Positions 7,921 to 16,518 of a stretch of 20,000 nucleotides of DNA are shown here, one piece after another. The stretch is from Stramonita haemastoma (Eukaryota; Mollusca; Gastropoda; Neogastropoda; Muricidae), in NCBI GenBank assembly GCA_030674155.1, contig CM060324.1, positions 61,364,280-61,384,279 on the forward strand. Reading direction: 5' to 3'. How positions within the stretch are numbered: position 1 is the stretch's first letter; each line of letters opens with the position of its first letter. Under the pieces are notes generated by a model. That model was not told the DNA's origin, ran no database searches, and saw only the letters and a list, made by a program, of their open reading frames with translations. A program made the translations under genes and the position numbers.

Positions 7921-8596
7921 TTCCTCTTCTTCTTCGCAATTCTTCTTCTTCGCAATTCTTCTTTGCAATTCTTTTCCTCCGCAAATCTGTGCAAATTTTC
8001 GCTAGTCTTCTTCTTTGCAATTCATTGCAGTTCATCGCAATTCTTGGTCCTCGCAATTCTTTGTAATTCTTTGCAATTTTTCGCAATTCTTCTTCTTCGC
8101 AACTCTTTGCAATTCTTCGCAATTCTTTTTTTCTTCGCAATGTTTCTTCTTTGCAATTCTTTTTTTCCTTCGCAATTCTTCTTCTTCGCAGTTCTTTGCA
8201 ATTCTTTGCAACTCTTTTTCTTCGCAATTCTTTTCCTCCGCAATTCTTTGCAATTTTTTTTGCAATTCTTTTTCTTTGCAATTCTTTGCAATTCTTCCCC
8301 TTCTTCGCAATTCTTTGTAATTCTTCTTCTTCTTCGCGATTCTTTGCAATTGTTCTTCTTCTTCGCGATTCTTTGCAATTGTTCTTCTTCGCGATTCTTT
8401 GCAATTGTTCTTCTTCTTCGCGATTCTTTGCAATTGTTCTTTCGCGATTCTTCGCAATTCTTCTTCTTCTTCTCGCGATTCTTTGCAATTCTTCTTCTTC
8501 TTCTTCTTCGCGATTCTTTGCAAATGTTCTTCTTCTTCGCGATTCTTTGCAATTCTCTTCTTCTTCTTAGCGATTCTTTGCAATTCTTCTTCTTCA
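7921..8596. repeat. TTC / GCAATTCTTTGCAATT minisatellite
   Basis: About 675 bases made of a core (TTCGCAATTCTTTGCAATT or close) joined by variable numbers of TTC. From about 8325 to 8580 the core is homogenised to 'CGCGATTCTTTGCAATT', recurring about every 25-39 bases depending on the TTC linker. Three minus-strand frames stay open for 180-215 codons with Lys/Glu/Arg/Asn-rich translations, and plus frames read Phe/Leu/Ser-rich. Frames open on both strands at once indicate a repeat property, not a gene. Confidence 0.92.
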
Positions 8597-8938
8597 TTTC
8601 TTGCAGTGTGTCTCTCCCTTCATCTCCCTCATCCTCCCTCCCTGTCCCCCCCCCCCCTTCCATGGACATTTTTTCTTCTTTCGCTTGACTTTTTTAGAGA
8701 GAAAAGGCGAAGCTGACAGAATGGAAGAGAGGGAATGGATGGGGAAAGGGGTGGGTGGGGTGGGGGTGTTACCTGAGATGACAGAAGACATAGAACACAG
8801 GCTGGCCTGCACTCCGGCCATGGCTTGAGACTAAAACAATTTGGATTTCCCCAGGATTTCATTTCCATCTGTCAATGTTTCCCAAACTAAGGGGCCACGT
8901 GCCTCAGCTTAGGGGATATTCTGCATGCCAGCAGATGG

Positions 8939-8944
<6 letters not shown>
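8597..8944. other. Pyrimidine- then purine-rich spacer
   Basis: C/T-rich to about 8690 with a 12-base poly-C at 8646-8657, then G/A-rich to about 8770, then mixed sequence. No recognisable gene or element. Confidence 0.5.
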
Positions 8945-9030
<86 letters not shown>

Positions 9031-9309
9031 GGTGTGTATGTGTGTGTTGGTGTGTGTGTTTTGTTAGTGTGTGTTGGTGTGTGTGTTGGTGTGTGCGTGC
9101 GTGTGTGTCTGTGTGCGTGCATGTGTGTGTGTGTTTGTGTTTTTGTGTCTGTGTGTCTCTCTGTGTGTGTATGCGTGCGAGTGTGTGTTTGTGTCAGTGT
9201 CTGTGTGTCTATGTGTCTGTGTGTCTATGTGTCTGTGTGTGTGTTTGTGTGTGTGTGTGTGTTTGTGTGTGTGCGTGCGAGTGTGTGTGTGTGTGTGCGT
9301 GCGTGTGTA

Positions 9310-9340
<31 letters not shown>

Positions 9341-9835
9341 CTGTGTGTGTGTTTGTTAGTGTGTGTTTTTGTGTGTGTGTGTCTGTGTGTTGGTGTGTGC
9401 GTGCGTGTGTGTCTGTGCGCGTGCGTGTGTGTGTTTGTGTCTGTGTGTCTGTGTGTATGCGTATGCGTGCGTGCGTGTGTTTGTGTCTGTGTCTGTGTCT
9501 GTGTGTCTGTGTGTCTATGTGTCTGTGTGTCTGTGTGTCTATGTGTCTGTGTGTGTTTGTGTGTGTGTTTGTGTGTGCGTGTGTTTGTGTCTGTGTCTGT
9601 GTCTGTGTGTCTGTGTGTGTGTGCGAGTGTGTGTGGTGTGTGTGTGTGCGTGTGTGCATGTATGTGTGTTTGTATGTGTGTGTTTTGGTGTCTGTATCTG
9701 TGTTTGTGTGTGTGTGTTTGTATGTGTGCGTGTGTTTGTGTGTATGTGTGTGTATGTGTGTTTGTGTGTATGTGTGTGTGTGTGTTTGTGTCTGTGTGTT
9801 TGTGTATGTGTGTCTGTGTTTGTGTGCGTATGTGC

Positions 9836-9920
<85 letters not shown>
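8945..9920. repeat. ~975-bp TG-rich satellite with internal higher-order duplication
   Basis: Pure TG at 8945-9029 and 9838-9920 flanks about 810 bases of TG interrupted by TC, TT, TA and CG variants. Within it, 9084-9250 resembles 9388-9560 block for block: 'TGTTGGTGTGTGCGTGCGTG', then TTTGTGTC/CTGTGTGTCTATG series. The offset is about 304-310 bases, implying an older tandem duplication. Very long Cys/Val frames on plus and Thr/His on minus are artefacts. Confidence 0.93.
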
Positions 9921-9922
<2 letters not shown>

Positions 9923-10005
9923 GTTTCTATCTGTATGGTCATCACTGATCTGCCTGTCAGATTCTGTTTGGCTTTGCTTTTCTTGTTTTGTTTCCCTGTC
10001 TGTGT

Positions 10006-10562
<557 letters not shown>

Positions 10563-11155
10563 CCCACTTGAGTGATCCAGTTTTTATTGCTGGCCAAAGT
10601 TGTGCAAGAGAGATTACTAAAGGCCAGCCAGTTCAGCACTGGCCCTATTCCTCCCCCCTCCTCCTCCCCCCCCCCCCCCCCCCAGTCAGCCTCCTCCCCC
10701 TGTGTGCCTGCAGCTGATCGTCAGCCACGTCAGCCTCTCTCTCTCACTGCTGGCCTGTCATCTGCAGACCTGCTAATGCCGCCTTGATTGAACCACGAGG
10801 ATTGAAGGCAGTGATTGATGGATGCAGTCTTTCTGTATAGGGGCTTTTTGATTAATATTATTGCATGATATATTGAAGTGGCGGTTTGTAATCTCATTTT
10901 TTTCACTGTATGTTTTCTTCAGTTTGAAGGCAGAGTAGGAAGGTGGGGATGAGGAAGGGAGGGAGGCTGTTCAAGTGAGGTAGAAGTGAAGTGGAGAGGA
11001 TGCAGATTCTTCCTCCTCCTCCTCAAACGCTCAGAAACTATGGTTCCTGTTTACGTCTGTATGCATGCATACTTTTGACAGACACAAACAGATAGACAGG
11101 GTTCAATATACTCCAAACAAAAGGTTTTAGATTATCTGTCAGCTTCCATGAAATA
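10563..11155 (+). repeat. Dispersed repeat R, copy 1, left part
   Basis: Collinear with 15236-16850. Shared blocks are 'TTGTGCAAGAGAGATTACTAA' (with 'TTGTGCAATAGAGATTACTAA'), a C/T-rich tract (10649-10683, 35 bases, against 694 in copy 2), 'CAGTCAGCCTCCTCCCCCTG', 'CAGACCTGCTAATGCCGCCT' and 'GGATTGAAGGCAGTGATTGA'. Similarity weakens after about 10900 but stays collinear. R continues at 11434 after a SINE insertion. 'TGTGCAGACCTGCTAATGCC' in copy 2 resembles part of a SINE body I recall from gastropods, so R may contain old SINE sequence. Confidence 0.8.
11144..11155. repeat. Target-site duplication, left (TTCCATGAAATA)
   Basis: A 12-base perfect direct repeat with 11434-11445, immediately flanking the 278-base 5S-derived SINE. 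The paralogous empty site near 16831-16850 carries a single related copy (TTCCAGGAAACA). Confidence 0.85.
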
Positions 11156-11433
11156 CAAAGGTAAAGGTGCCATATAACCTATGTGGTCTTAGGGGAGCGA
11201 GGCGTCAGAGATCCTTAGGTTCTCTAGGGGCCAGCATATTGAGGGCGGCGCCCATCTCCTTTCCCTCGTTGCTTTATCTTCCCTGACCCTAACTAATAGG
11301 GCAGGTACCCATTTACAGCTGGGTGGACTGAGGGATTGTATTGAAGCCAAGGTGCGCAAACTGTCACCCATCCAATTGGTAACCACGTTCGATGCTGCTT
11401 CACCTTAGCTTAGGGAAGCGAGTGCGATAGAAA
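11156..11433 (-). mobile_element. 5S-rRNA-derived SINE (SINE3 type), with target-site duplications
   Basis: Read on the minus strand from 11433. The first ~90 bases carry 5S rRNA gene internal-promoter-like sequence: 'AAGCTAAGGTGAAGCAGC' at about 11411-11394, then 'GGTTACCAATTGGATGGGTG', close to the 5S 'GGTTAGTACTTGGATGGGTG'. The box-C-like GGATGGGTGAC lies at 11363-11373. The body contains 'CAGCTGTAAATGGGTACCTG', and the 3' end has a short ACCTTT-type tail next to 11156. The 278-base insert has a perfect 12-base duplication at each side and is absent from the paralogous R copy 2. It is non-autonomous, with no coding. Confidence 0.85.
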
Positions 11434-11445
11434 TTCCATGAAATA
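11434..11445. repeat. Target-site duplication, right (TTCCATGAAATA)
   Basis: Identical to 11144-11155. R sequence resumes from here ('GAATGAAGTGAAGAGAC'), matching copy 2 at about 16856-16872. Confidence 0.85.
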
Positions 11446-11582
11446 GAAGAATGAAGTGAAGAGACGAGATCAAGACAACACGAGGGATGCCTTAGATGAT
11501 TGACACGGCATGCCTGTTTCCAGGAAGTGAACCTTCTTTGTCCTCAAAAACGATTTCTGGGCCAAATGAAGGCTCAGGCAAA
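11446..11582 (+). repeat. Dispersed repeat R, copy 1, right part
   Basis: Aligns with about 16857-16980: 'ATGAAGTGAAGAGAC', 'CCTTAGATGATT', 'GAACC.TC.TTG.CCTCAAAAA'. The right end in both copies runs into TG-rich sequence, strongly here (11583-11861) and weakly in copy 2 (about 17000-17045). Confidence 0.75.
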
Positions 11583-11651
11583 TGTGTGTGTGTGTGTGTG
11601 TGTGTGTGTTGTGTGTGTGTGTGTGTGTGTGTGTGTTGTGTGTGTGTGTGT

Positions 11652-11713
<62 letters not shown>

Positions 11714-11781
11714 CGTCTGTGTTCGTCTGTGTGTGTGTGTGTGTTCGTCTGTGTGTGTGTGTGTTCGTTGTGTGTGTGTGT

Positions 11782-11835
<54 letters not shown>

Positions 11836-11861
11836 GTGTTCGTCTGTGTCTGTGTGTGTGT
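11583..11861. repeat. (TG)n microsatellite with TTCGTC interruptions
   Basis: Long TG tract with isolated TTG/GG slips. Between 11711 and 11770, and again at 11839, a 'TTCGTCTGTG' variant recurs, evidence of internal segment copying within the tract. Confidence 0.95.
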
Positions 11862-11988
11862 AAAGAGAGAGAGAGAACTGAAACAGTTTCTTTATTTAAA
11901 ACTGGAGAAGGGTGTTGAAGGTTTTTTTTAAAGAAATAAACTGTATAAAGAAATAAGTTTTCTGCATGAAAAGCATACCTCATCATAA

Positions 11989-12285
11989 GCTCTCTAGGCC
12001 GCTTTGGCGTGTAAGGCGTATCTTCTCCTCTTGAAAAATCAATTTTCGTTTTGAGATAAGAAGCTTTGGCTTAAAAAATGCATTTGCAAACTTCAGCATT
12101 GAGGTCACAGCTGCTGCCGATTTACACAGCAATCCTCCTAGAGATGCATGTATAATACTTTGCTGATTCAGCAGCCAAGTGGGTAAAACACCCATCCTGA
12201 AAGTAGGGGTTCCTGGTTCAATTTGTTGCTAAATAACTGGTTTATTTCCCATAATTCCACAAAATCTAAGTTTTTAAACAAATCT
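11989..12285 (+). repeat. Dispersed repeat family K, copy 2, with tRNA-like head
   Basis: Partner of 1938-2235, with the same left landmark 'GCTTTGGCGTGTAA'. The A-box CAGCCAAGTGG at 12172-12182 matches 10 of 11 positions. The B-box-like GGTTCAATTTG at 12215-12225 matches 8 of 11. The 'AAGTGGGTAAAACACCC' style is typical of tRNA-derived SINE heads. About 180 bases of conserved sequence lie upstream of the head in both copies, so the unit is more than a bare SINE. Function and class are unknown. Confidence 0.6.
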
Positions 12286-12558
12286 GGAACTACGTTTATG
12301 CACACAAGTATGAGTGTACAACCCACACACACAAAGCCTCCATCTCCCTGTTGAAGATACTTAAATACAGGATAGATTTGCTCAATTATGACACTACCCA
12401 CACAAAGTCAATACCTTGCACAAGTTTACAGCTTTAGAAGACAGACATACAACTGACCATACCACAAAGACCCAAACACATTCAAAACAATGAAAAGTAA
12501 CAAAATATGTTCTGCTAAAAAGATCATGAAATCTTTTCAAAAGCTTGCAACTGAATTT
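12286..12558. other. Low-copy AT-rich DNA, nothing recognised
   Basis: A minus-strand frame at 12394-12678 (94 codons) extends from repeat P into this stretch but has no recognisable domain. No repeat partner was found in the window. Confidence 0.4.
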
Positions 12559-12800
12559 CTCCACAATACGGCGGAAGTGACGTAGGTCCAGAAGCACGTG
12601 ACAACGTGACAGCCCTTGTGGCTGAGGGGAAGAAAGAGGAAGGGAGATAAGGCAGAATGGCTGGCTCCCCCTGACCAAATGGCAAATACGTGTTTGCGAA
12701 AGACAAGCTGTTATTGGACAGGGTTTGAATGAGTGAGGGAAAATGGGGTGTGCCTTTTAAAGGGCTCTATCACCTTTTGTGTTGTCTGCCTGACTGGGTT
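12559..12800 (+). repeat. Dispersed repeat family P, copy 2
   Basis: Partner of 4541-4790, without the poly-G run. Conserved features include CACGTG at 12595-12600 and TGACGTA at 12578-12584 (TGACATG in copy 1). The block 'CAAGCTGTTATTGGACAGGG' is identical in both, and a shared trailing segment contains 'GCCTGACT'. The purine patch 'GGGGAAGAAAGAGGAAGGGA' is also shared in style. Confidence 0.7.
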
Positions 12801-12814
12801 TGTTCTGAGTATGT

Positions 12815-12863
12815 GTCTGTCTGAATGTCTGTCTGAATGTCTGTCTGTCTGGCTGCCTGGCTG
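12815..12863. repeat. Short (TCTG)n-rich patch
   Basis: TCTG and GGCTG units with two 'AATG' interruptions (12823-12840), then a T-rich segment. Minor. Confidence 0.7.
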
Positions 12864-13046
12864 GTTTTTTTCCTTTAGTTCTCTTTCTTGTCTTCTTTTT
12901 TTCTTCCTTCTCTTCAGAGCGATCTTTATTTTCTATTTTTGACCTTTTGAGGAGAGGTAACAGGAGAAAAAGAACAAGAAGATGTATTGCATTAGGAATT
13001 CAGAACTCTGAACTCTGAAGACCCTGGGAATGAATCACCAACAGAT

Positions 13047-13110
13047 GCAACAGCCAAGTGGTTAAGATTGTCTGCATCAATCCCATGGGTCCATGAAGTT
13101 ATAGTTACCC
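13047..13110 (+). mobile_element. tRNA-like SINE head remnant
   Basis: CAGCCAAGTGG at 13051-13061 is identical to the A-box of K copy 2 and is followed by 'TTAAGATTGTCTGCATC', typical of SINE heads. No convincing B-box follows, and no K sequence is visible 180 bases upstream. Probably a truncated, decayed head. Confidence 0.4.
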
Positions 13111-13123
13111 TCTTCAACCCTGT

Positions 13124-13318
13124 ACCTATCCACCTTCTCTCACTCTTCCCCTCACTAATCCCCCTCCCTTTTCACTCCCTGCCTCTCCCTCCCCCTCTCC
13201 GCCTTTCGTATCCCCCCTCCCCCTCCCTCCCCTATACCCCTCCCCTTATCACCCTCCTTCCCAAACATATCCCTTCCTCACTCTCCTCCTCCCTCTCTCC
13301 CTAATCCACTCTCCCCCT
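13124..13318. repeat. Pyrimidine-rich tract (purine tail of inverted T copy)
   Basis: About 195 bases of C/T with CCCTCC and CTCCC units. It lies on the side of the minus-strand T copy that corresponds to the purine tract of the plus-strand copies, so on the minus strand it is the same kind of G/A tail. Confidence 0.85.
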
Positions 13319-13349
13319 ACTCAAGACTTAAAAAGAAAATGAAAATAAT

Positions 13350-13479
13350 AACAAAAAATGGCACGAGCACGAGAAGATAGACAACACATCTCCTTGTTAG
13401 CTGGAAGGATTAGAAGTTAGGGAGATCCCTGTAGAGATCTGCAATTCCTAACCCACAGGTAAAGTTGTTGCCTTCATAG
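13350..13479 (-). repeat. Dispersed repeat family T, copy 2 (inverted)
   Basis: The reverse complement contains 'CCCTAACTTCTAATCCTTCC' and 'GAGATGTGTTGTCTATCTTC', matching 561-609 and 13991-14040, plus 'AGGAATTGCAGATCTCTAC' matching copy 3 'AAGAATTGCATATCTCTAC'. Only the right ~130 bases of T are present. Confidence 0.75.
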
Positions 13480-13640
13480 TTTTACAACATATGGGTAGGC
13501 GCTGCACTTGTGGCGACATGCTCTCCTCAGGGAGAGCAGCCCCAATTTCACGCAGAGAAATCTACTGTGACATAAAGTGGTATAGATAGATAAATAAATA
13601 CATAAATACATACATAAATAAATAAATAAAATTAAATACA
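13480..13640 (+). mobile_element. Gastropod-type SINE 3' end with AAAT/ATAC tail
   Basis: The block around 13510-13570 ('GTGGCGACATGCTCTCCTCA', 'GAGAGCAGCCCCAATTTCAC', 'GCAGAGAAATCTACTGTGAC') resembles a SINE 3' region I recall as very common in gastropod genomes. It is followed by TAGATA, then AAAT/ATAC simple repeats (about 13583-13632), which fits a SINE tail. The head is missing. The family name is not asserted. Confidence 0.55.
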
Positions 13641-13792
13641 CACTGTGTGTGCTACTTCATGTCAATATTAGTTCCCCTTCACAGACTAGCTTACACAGTT
13701 AAATCCCTTTATATTTTTTTAAGTTGCTTAGTAGTCTAGATAAATGCTTGCATCTCATGAAAATGAAGCAACATTTTTTTTATGAATTTGTT

Positions 13793-14055
13793 GTAATTGC
13801 TGTTTACCTGTCTGGAACAAGTACAAGTTGAAAGTAAATGATTGCAGACAAATCTCTTTTTTAATTTTCAAACTAATATAGGAAAACACCTTCAAAGTTT
13901 GGAATTGCTAGATTGATAAGATGCCATAGAAATTAGAAAGCAATGACTTGAATCTGTGAGTTAAGAATTGCATATCTCTACGGGATGGCACCTTAACTTC
14001 TAATCCTCCCAGCTTTGGAGGAGATGTGTGGTCTGTCTTTCTCTGTTCTGCCAGG
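13793..14055 (+). repeat. Dispersed repeat family T, copy 3
   Basis: Aligns with 365-617 over about 250 bases. Anchors are 'TTGAAAGTAA', 'GGAAAACACCTTCAAAGTTT' (against 'AAAAAGACACCTTTAAATTG'), 'GGAATTGCTAG' and 'TTAACTTCTAATCCTCC'. It ends at 'GGAGATGTGTGGTCTGTCTT'. Confidence 0.75.
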
Positions 14056-14094
14056 GTTTTTGTTTGTTTTCTATGTTCATGTTCTTGTAAATCT

Positions 14095-14280
14095 AGAGTT
14101 GGAGGAAGGGAAGAGGGGATAGGTATGATGTTGGGAAGGAGGAATAGAAGGAGGGAGAGGGATGATAGGGGAGGAGGTGATAGGAAAGGAGGGGGAGAGG
14201 AGGAACAGGTAGGGGAATAGGAAGGGGTATTAGAAAGAGGAGGGAGATAGAGGAGGGGTTATGGAAGGGGGAGATATCTA
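14095..14280. repeat. Purine-rich GGGAGA/GGAGG tract (tail of T copy 3)
   Basis: About 185 bases of G/A with scattered T, in the same position relative to T as 618-905. Less G-pure than the first copy. Confidence 0.8.
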
Positions 14281-14295
14281 TTATTTTTTATTCTT

Positions 14296-14600
14296 TTATC
14301 TCGAAGATAATGGAATAAACACTCGTGTGCTGTTTTAAAATCTAGTCTCCCCCCCCCCCCACACCCCCCCGTGTATGCAGTTTTTAAAAAATTATTTGTC
14401 ATACATCCCCACTGGCACACAATGACCTATTCTCCCAAAAAGCAGATTGGGTTTTAACATGTTCGCAAGATTTCTACATGCTGTTGCACACAGGACCTCA
14501 GCTTAGTCTCATCCGAAGAACTTTGGGGGAGGGGGGGTGTGGAGTCGGCACTGACGTTCAATCCAAAGGAAAAATCGTCATCAACAGATAGTTAGGGATA
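14296..14600 (-). mobile_element. SINE family S, near-complete body (copy E)
   Basis: Reversed S element from 'CTCGAAGATAATGGAATAAA' to the 5' linker. 'AGTCTCATCCGAAGAACTTT' at 14505-14524 marks the start of the core in reverse. It carries expanded C-runs near 14350-14371 within the 'CAGTCCCCGTG' block. Downstream it stays alignable with copy B to about 14590. The usual 'CTACTCTTACGAAAAGCGG' block is diverged (14428-14448). Confidence 0.8.
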
Positions 14601-14742
14601 TGTAGTGATCCTTGTATCTATCCTTGTATCAAAGTGTCCAAATTGCCCAGTTCTTGCACAACCTTACTGTTTACCACAACTCCCACAGGGCACAGATTGA
14701 TGGTTTCCCCCTCTAATTTTGTTCACTATGATAATTATCAAG

Positions 14743-14743
<1 letters not shown>

Positions 14744-14799
<56 letters not shown>
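14744..14799. repeat. (TA)n microsatellite
   Basis: Fifty-six bases of uninterrupted TA. Confidence 0.97.
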
Positions 14800-14802
<3 letters not shown>

Positions 14803-14871
14803 TCTGTATATATTATATACAAACTGCTTGCTGTCACTCATCATGTCAGAATTTGATCTTTGACAGCTGTG

Positions 14872-15002
<131 letters not shown>

Positions 15003-15229
15003 TTCGGATGAGACTTTAAACCGAGGCCCCGTGTGCGAACGCACGCAGAGCAACTTGCGCACACGTTAAATCCTGTTCCGCTTTTCGTAAGAGTAGGCCA
15101 TCGTGTGCCGGTGGGAACAGATGACATTTACAAAACTGCATACACACGGGGACTGGATTAAAAAAAAAAAGCACAAGAGTGCTTATTCCATTATCCTCGA
15201 TATGAAAGAATAAATCAATCAAATCAAAT
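15003..15229 (+). mobile_element. SINE family S, best-preserved body and 3' end (copy F)
   Basis: Begins 'TTCGGATGAGACTTTAAACC' at 15003. The core continues through 'GTGCGAACGCACGCAGAGCA' and 'CGTGTGCCGGTGGGAACAGA' to the X-type 3' module: 'ACAAAACTGCATACACACGG', an A11-run, the hairpin AAGCAC-AAGA-GTGCTT (15169-15184), 'ATTCCATTATCCTCGATATG', and an AATC-rich tail to 15229. The tRNA-like head is absent, replaced by a CT tract. This copy is the best template for a consensus. Confidence 0.88.
15169..15184 (+). other. Conserved 3'-terminal hairpin of SINE S (X module)
   Basis: AAGCAC and GTGCTT form a perfect 6-bp stem with a 4-base loop (AAGA). The same position in minus-strand copies reads 'AAGCACTCGTG', keeping the stem potential in part (A1 3101-3111, B 3512-3522, C 4950-4960, E 14318-14331). 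Terminal stem-loops are known to be read by partner LINE reverse transcriptases in some SINE/LINE pairs. That role here is inference. Confidence 0.5.
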
Positions 15230-15324
15230 CTCTCTCTCTCATCATGAATGATTCAATGTTTATTGGGACCAAAGGTTGTGCAATAGAGATTACTAAAGAC
15301 CAGGCAGGTTCCGCACTAGCTATG

Positions 15325-16018
15325 TTCCTCCTCCTCCCCCTCCTCCTCCTCCCCCTCCTCCTCCTCCCCCTCCTCCTCCTCCCCCCTCCTCCTCCTCCTC
15401 CCCCTCCTCCTCCCCCTCCCCCTGCTCCCCTCCCTCTCCCCCTCCTCCTCCCCCCCCCTCCTCCTCTTCCCCCTCCTCCTCCTCCTCCCCCTCCTCCCCC
15501 CCCTCTCCCCCTCCTCCTCCCTCCTCCTCCTCATCCCCCCCTCCTCCTCCTCATCCCCTCCTCCTCCTCCTCCTCCCCCTCCTCCTCCCCCTCCTCCTCC
15601 TCTCTCCTCCTCCTCCTCATTCCCCTCCTCCTCCCTCCTCCTCCTCCTCCCCCTCCTCCTCCTCCTCCCCCCCTCCTCCTCTTCCCCTCCTCCCCCCTCC
15701 TCTCTCCTCCTCCTCATCCCCCTCCTCCTCATCCCCCTCCTCCCTCCCCTCCTCCTCCTCCCCCTCCTGCTCATCCTCCCCTCCTCCTCCCCCTCCTCCT
15801 CCTCTCTCCTCCTCCTCCTCATTCCCCTCCTCCTCCCCTCCTCTCCTCCTCCTCCTCCTCTCCTCCTCCCCCCCTCCTCCTCCTCCTCCTCCTCCCCCCC
15901 CTCCTCCTCCTCCTCCTCCCCCTCCTCCTCCTCCCCCTCTCCTCCTCCCTTCCTTCTTTTCCTCTTCCTCCATCTCCCCCTCCTCCTCATCCCCCTCCCC
16001 CCTCCTCCCCCCCCCCTC
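15325..16018. repeat. 694-bp (CCT)n / (CCTCCC)n tract
   Basis: Almost pure C/T, of CTC, CCCTCCTCC and CTCATC units. Recurrent longer words (for example 'CTCCTCATCCCC' at several places between 15528 and 15760, and 'CTCTCCTCCTCCTC') show segment duplications inside the tract. Homopurine-homopyrimidine DNA of this length can form triplexes. Confidence 0.96.
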
Positions 16019-16076
16019 AGTCAGCCTCCTCCCCCTGTGTCCCTGCAGCTGACCGTCAGCCACGTCTGCTCTCCCC

Positions 16077-16154
16077 CACCTCACTCCCTCACCTCACCTC
16101 CTCACCTCACTCCCTCACCTCACTCCCTCACCTCACTCCCTCACCTCTCTCCCT
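16077..16154 (+). repeat. 13-bp minisatellite, six units
   Basis: Six contiguous 13-base units: CACCTCACTCCCT (units 1, 3, 4 and 5), CACCTCACCTCCT (unit 2) and CACCTCTCTCCCT (unit 6). The corresponding place in R copy 1 (about 10733-10747) has only 'CCTCTCTCTCTCA'. Confidence 0.93.
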
Positions 16155-16320
16155 CAGTGCTGGCCTGTCATGTGCAGACCTGCTAATGCCGCCTTGATTG
16201 AACCAGGAGGATTGAAGGCAGTGATTGATGGATGAATTCTTTCCCGTACAGGGGCTCCAGCATCAATATCATTTCATAATGTGAAGTGACTCTTTCTGGT
16301 CTAATTATTTTTTTCCTGTT

Positions 16321-16518
16321 TTCCTACACATGATTTCTAGGGGTTTTCCCTCTGGTTACGGCTCCCAGGTTCACCCTCCCCTCCTACTACCACCACCACC
16401 ACAACAACAACCACAATAAAGGTAATCATATTCCATCATAGGGGTTAGACTGGGGTTGGGTTTTTTTTTGTTGCAATTATGAGTATAAGGTGGGGGTGAA
16501 GGAAGGTGCAGAGACTCT
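16321..16518. other. Diverged R middle part
   Basis: Weakly collinear with R copy 1 around 10890-11000 ('GTATAAGGTGGGGGTGAAGG' against 'GTAGGAAGGTGGGGATGAGG'). Short CCA/CAA runs lie at 16388-16418. No gene. Confidence 0.4.

Larger units (their letters stand above)
15236..16320 (+). repeat. Dispersed repeat R, copy 2, left part, with CCT expansion
   Basis: Partner of 10563-10900. It starts 'GAATGATTCAATGTTTATTG' and shares 'GAGATTACTAAAGACCAG', the CCT-rich site, 'CAGTCAGCCTCCTCCCCCTG', 'CAGACCTGCTAATGCCGCCT' and 'GGATTGAAGGCAGTGATTGA'. A plus-strand frame from 15244 to 16197 is open only because the CCT tract lacks stops, and its product would be Pro/Leu/Ser runs. I do not call it a gene. 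Confidence 0.8.

Noticed and set aside
7921..8596. CRISPR array
   Set aside because: Repeat cores are AT-rich and variable, and the 'spacers' are just TTC runs of variable length rather than unique sequence. The genome context is animal.
12394..12678. 94-codon minus-strand frame as a gene
   Set aside because: Its N-terminal part lies in repeat P, and the frame does not stay recognisably open in P copy 1. No domain identified.
15244..16197. 317-codon Pro/Leu/Ser open frame as a proline-rich protein gene
   Set aside because: The length comes from the CCT tract. The paralogous copy has only a 35-base tract. Weak frame conservation is noted as a low-interest finding but does not support a gene call.
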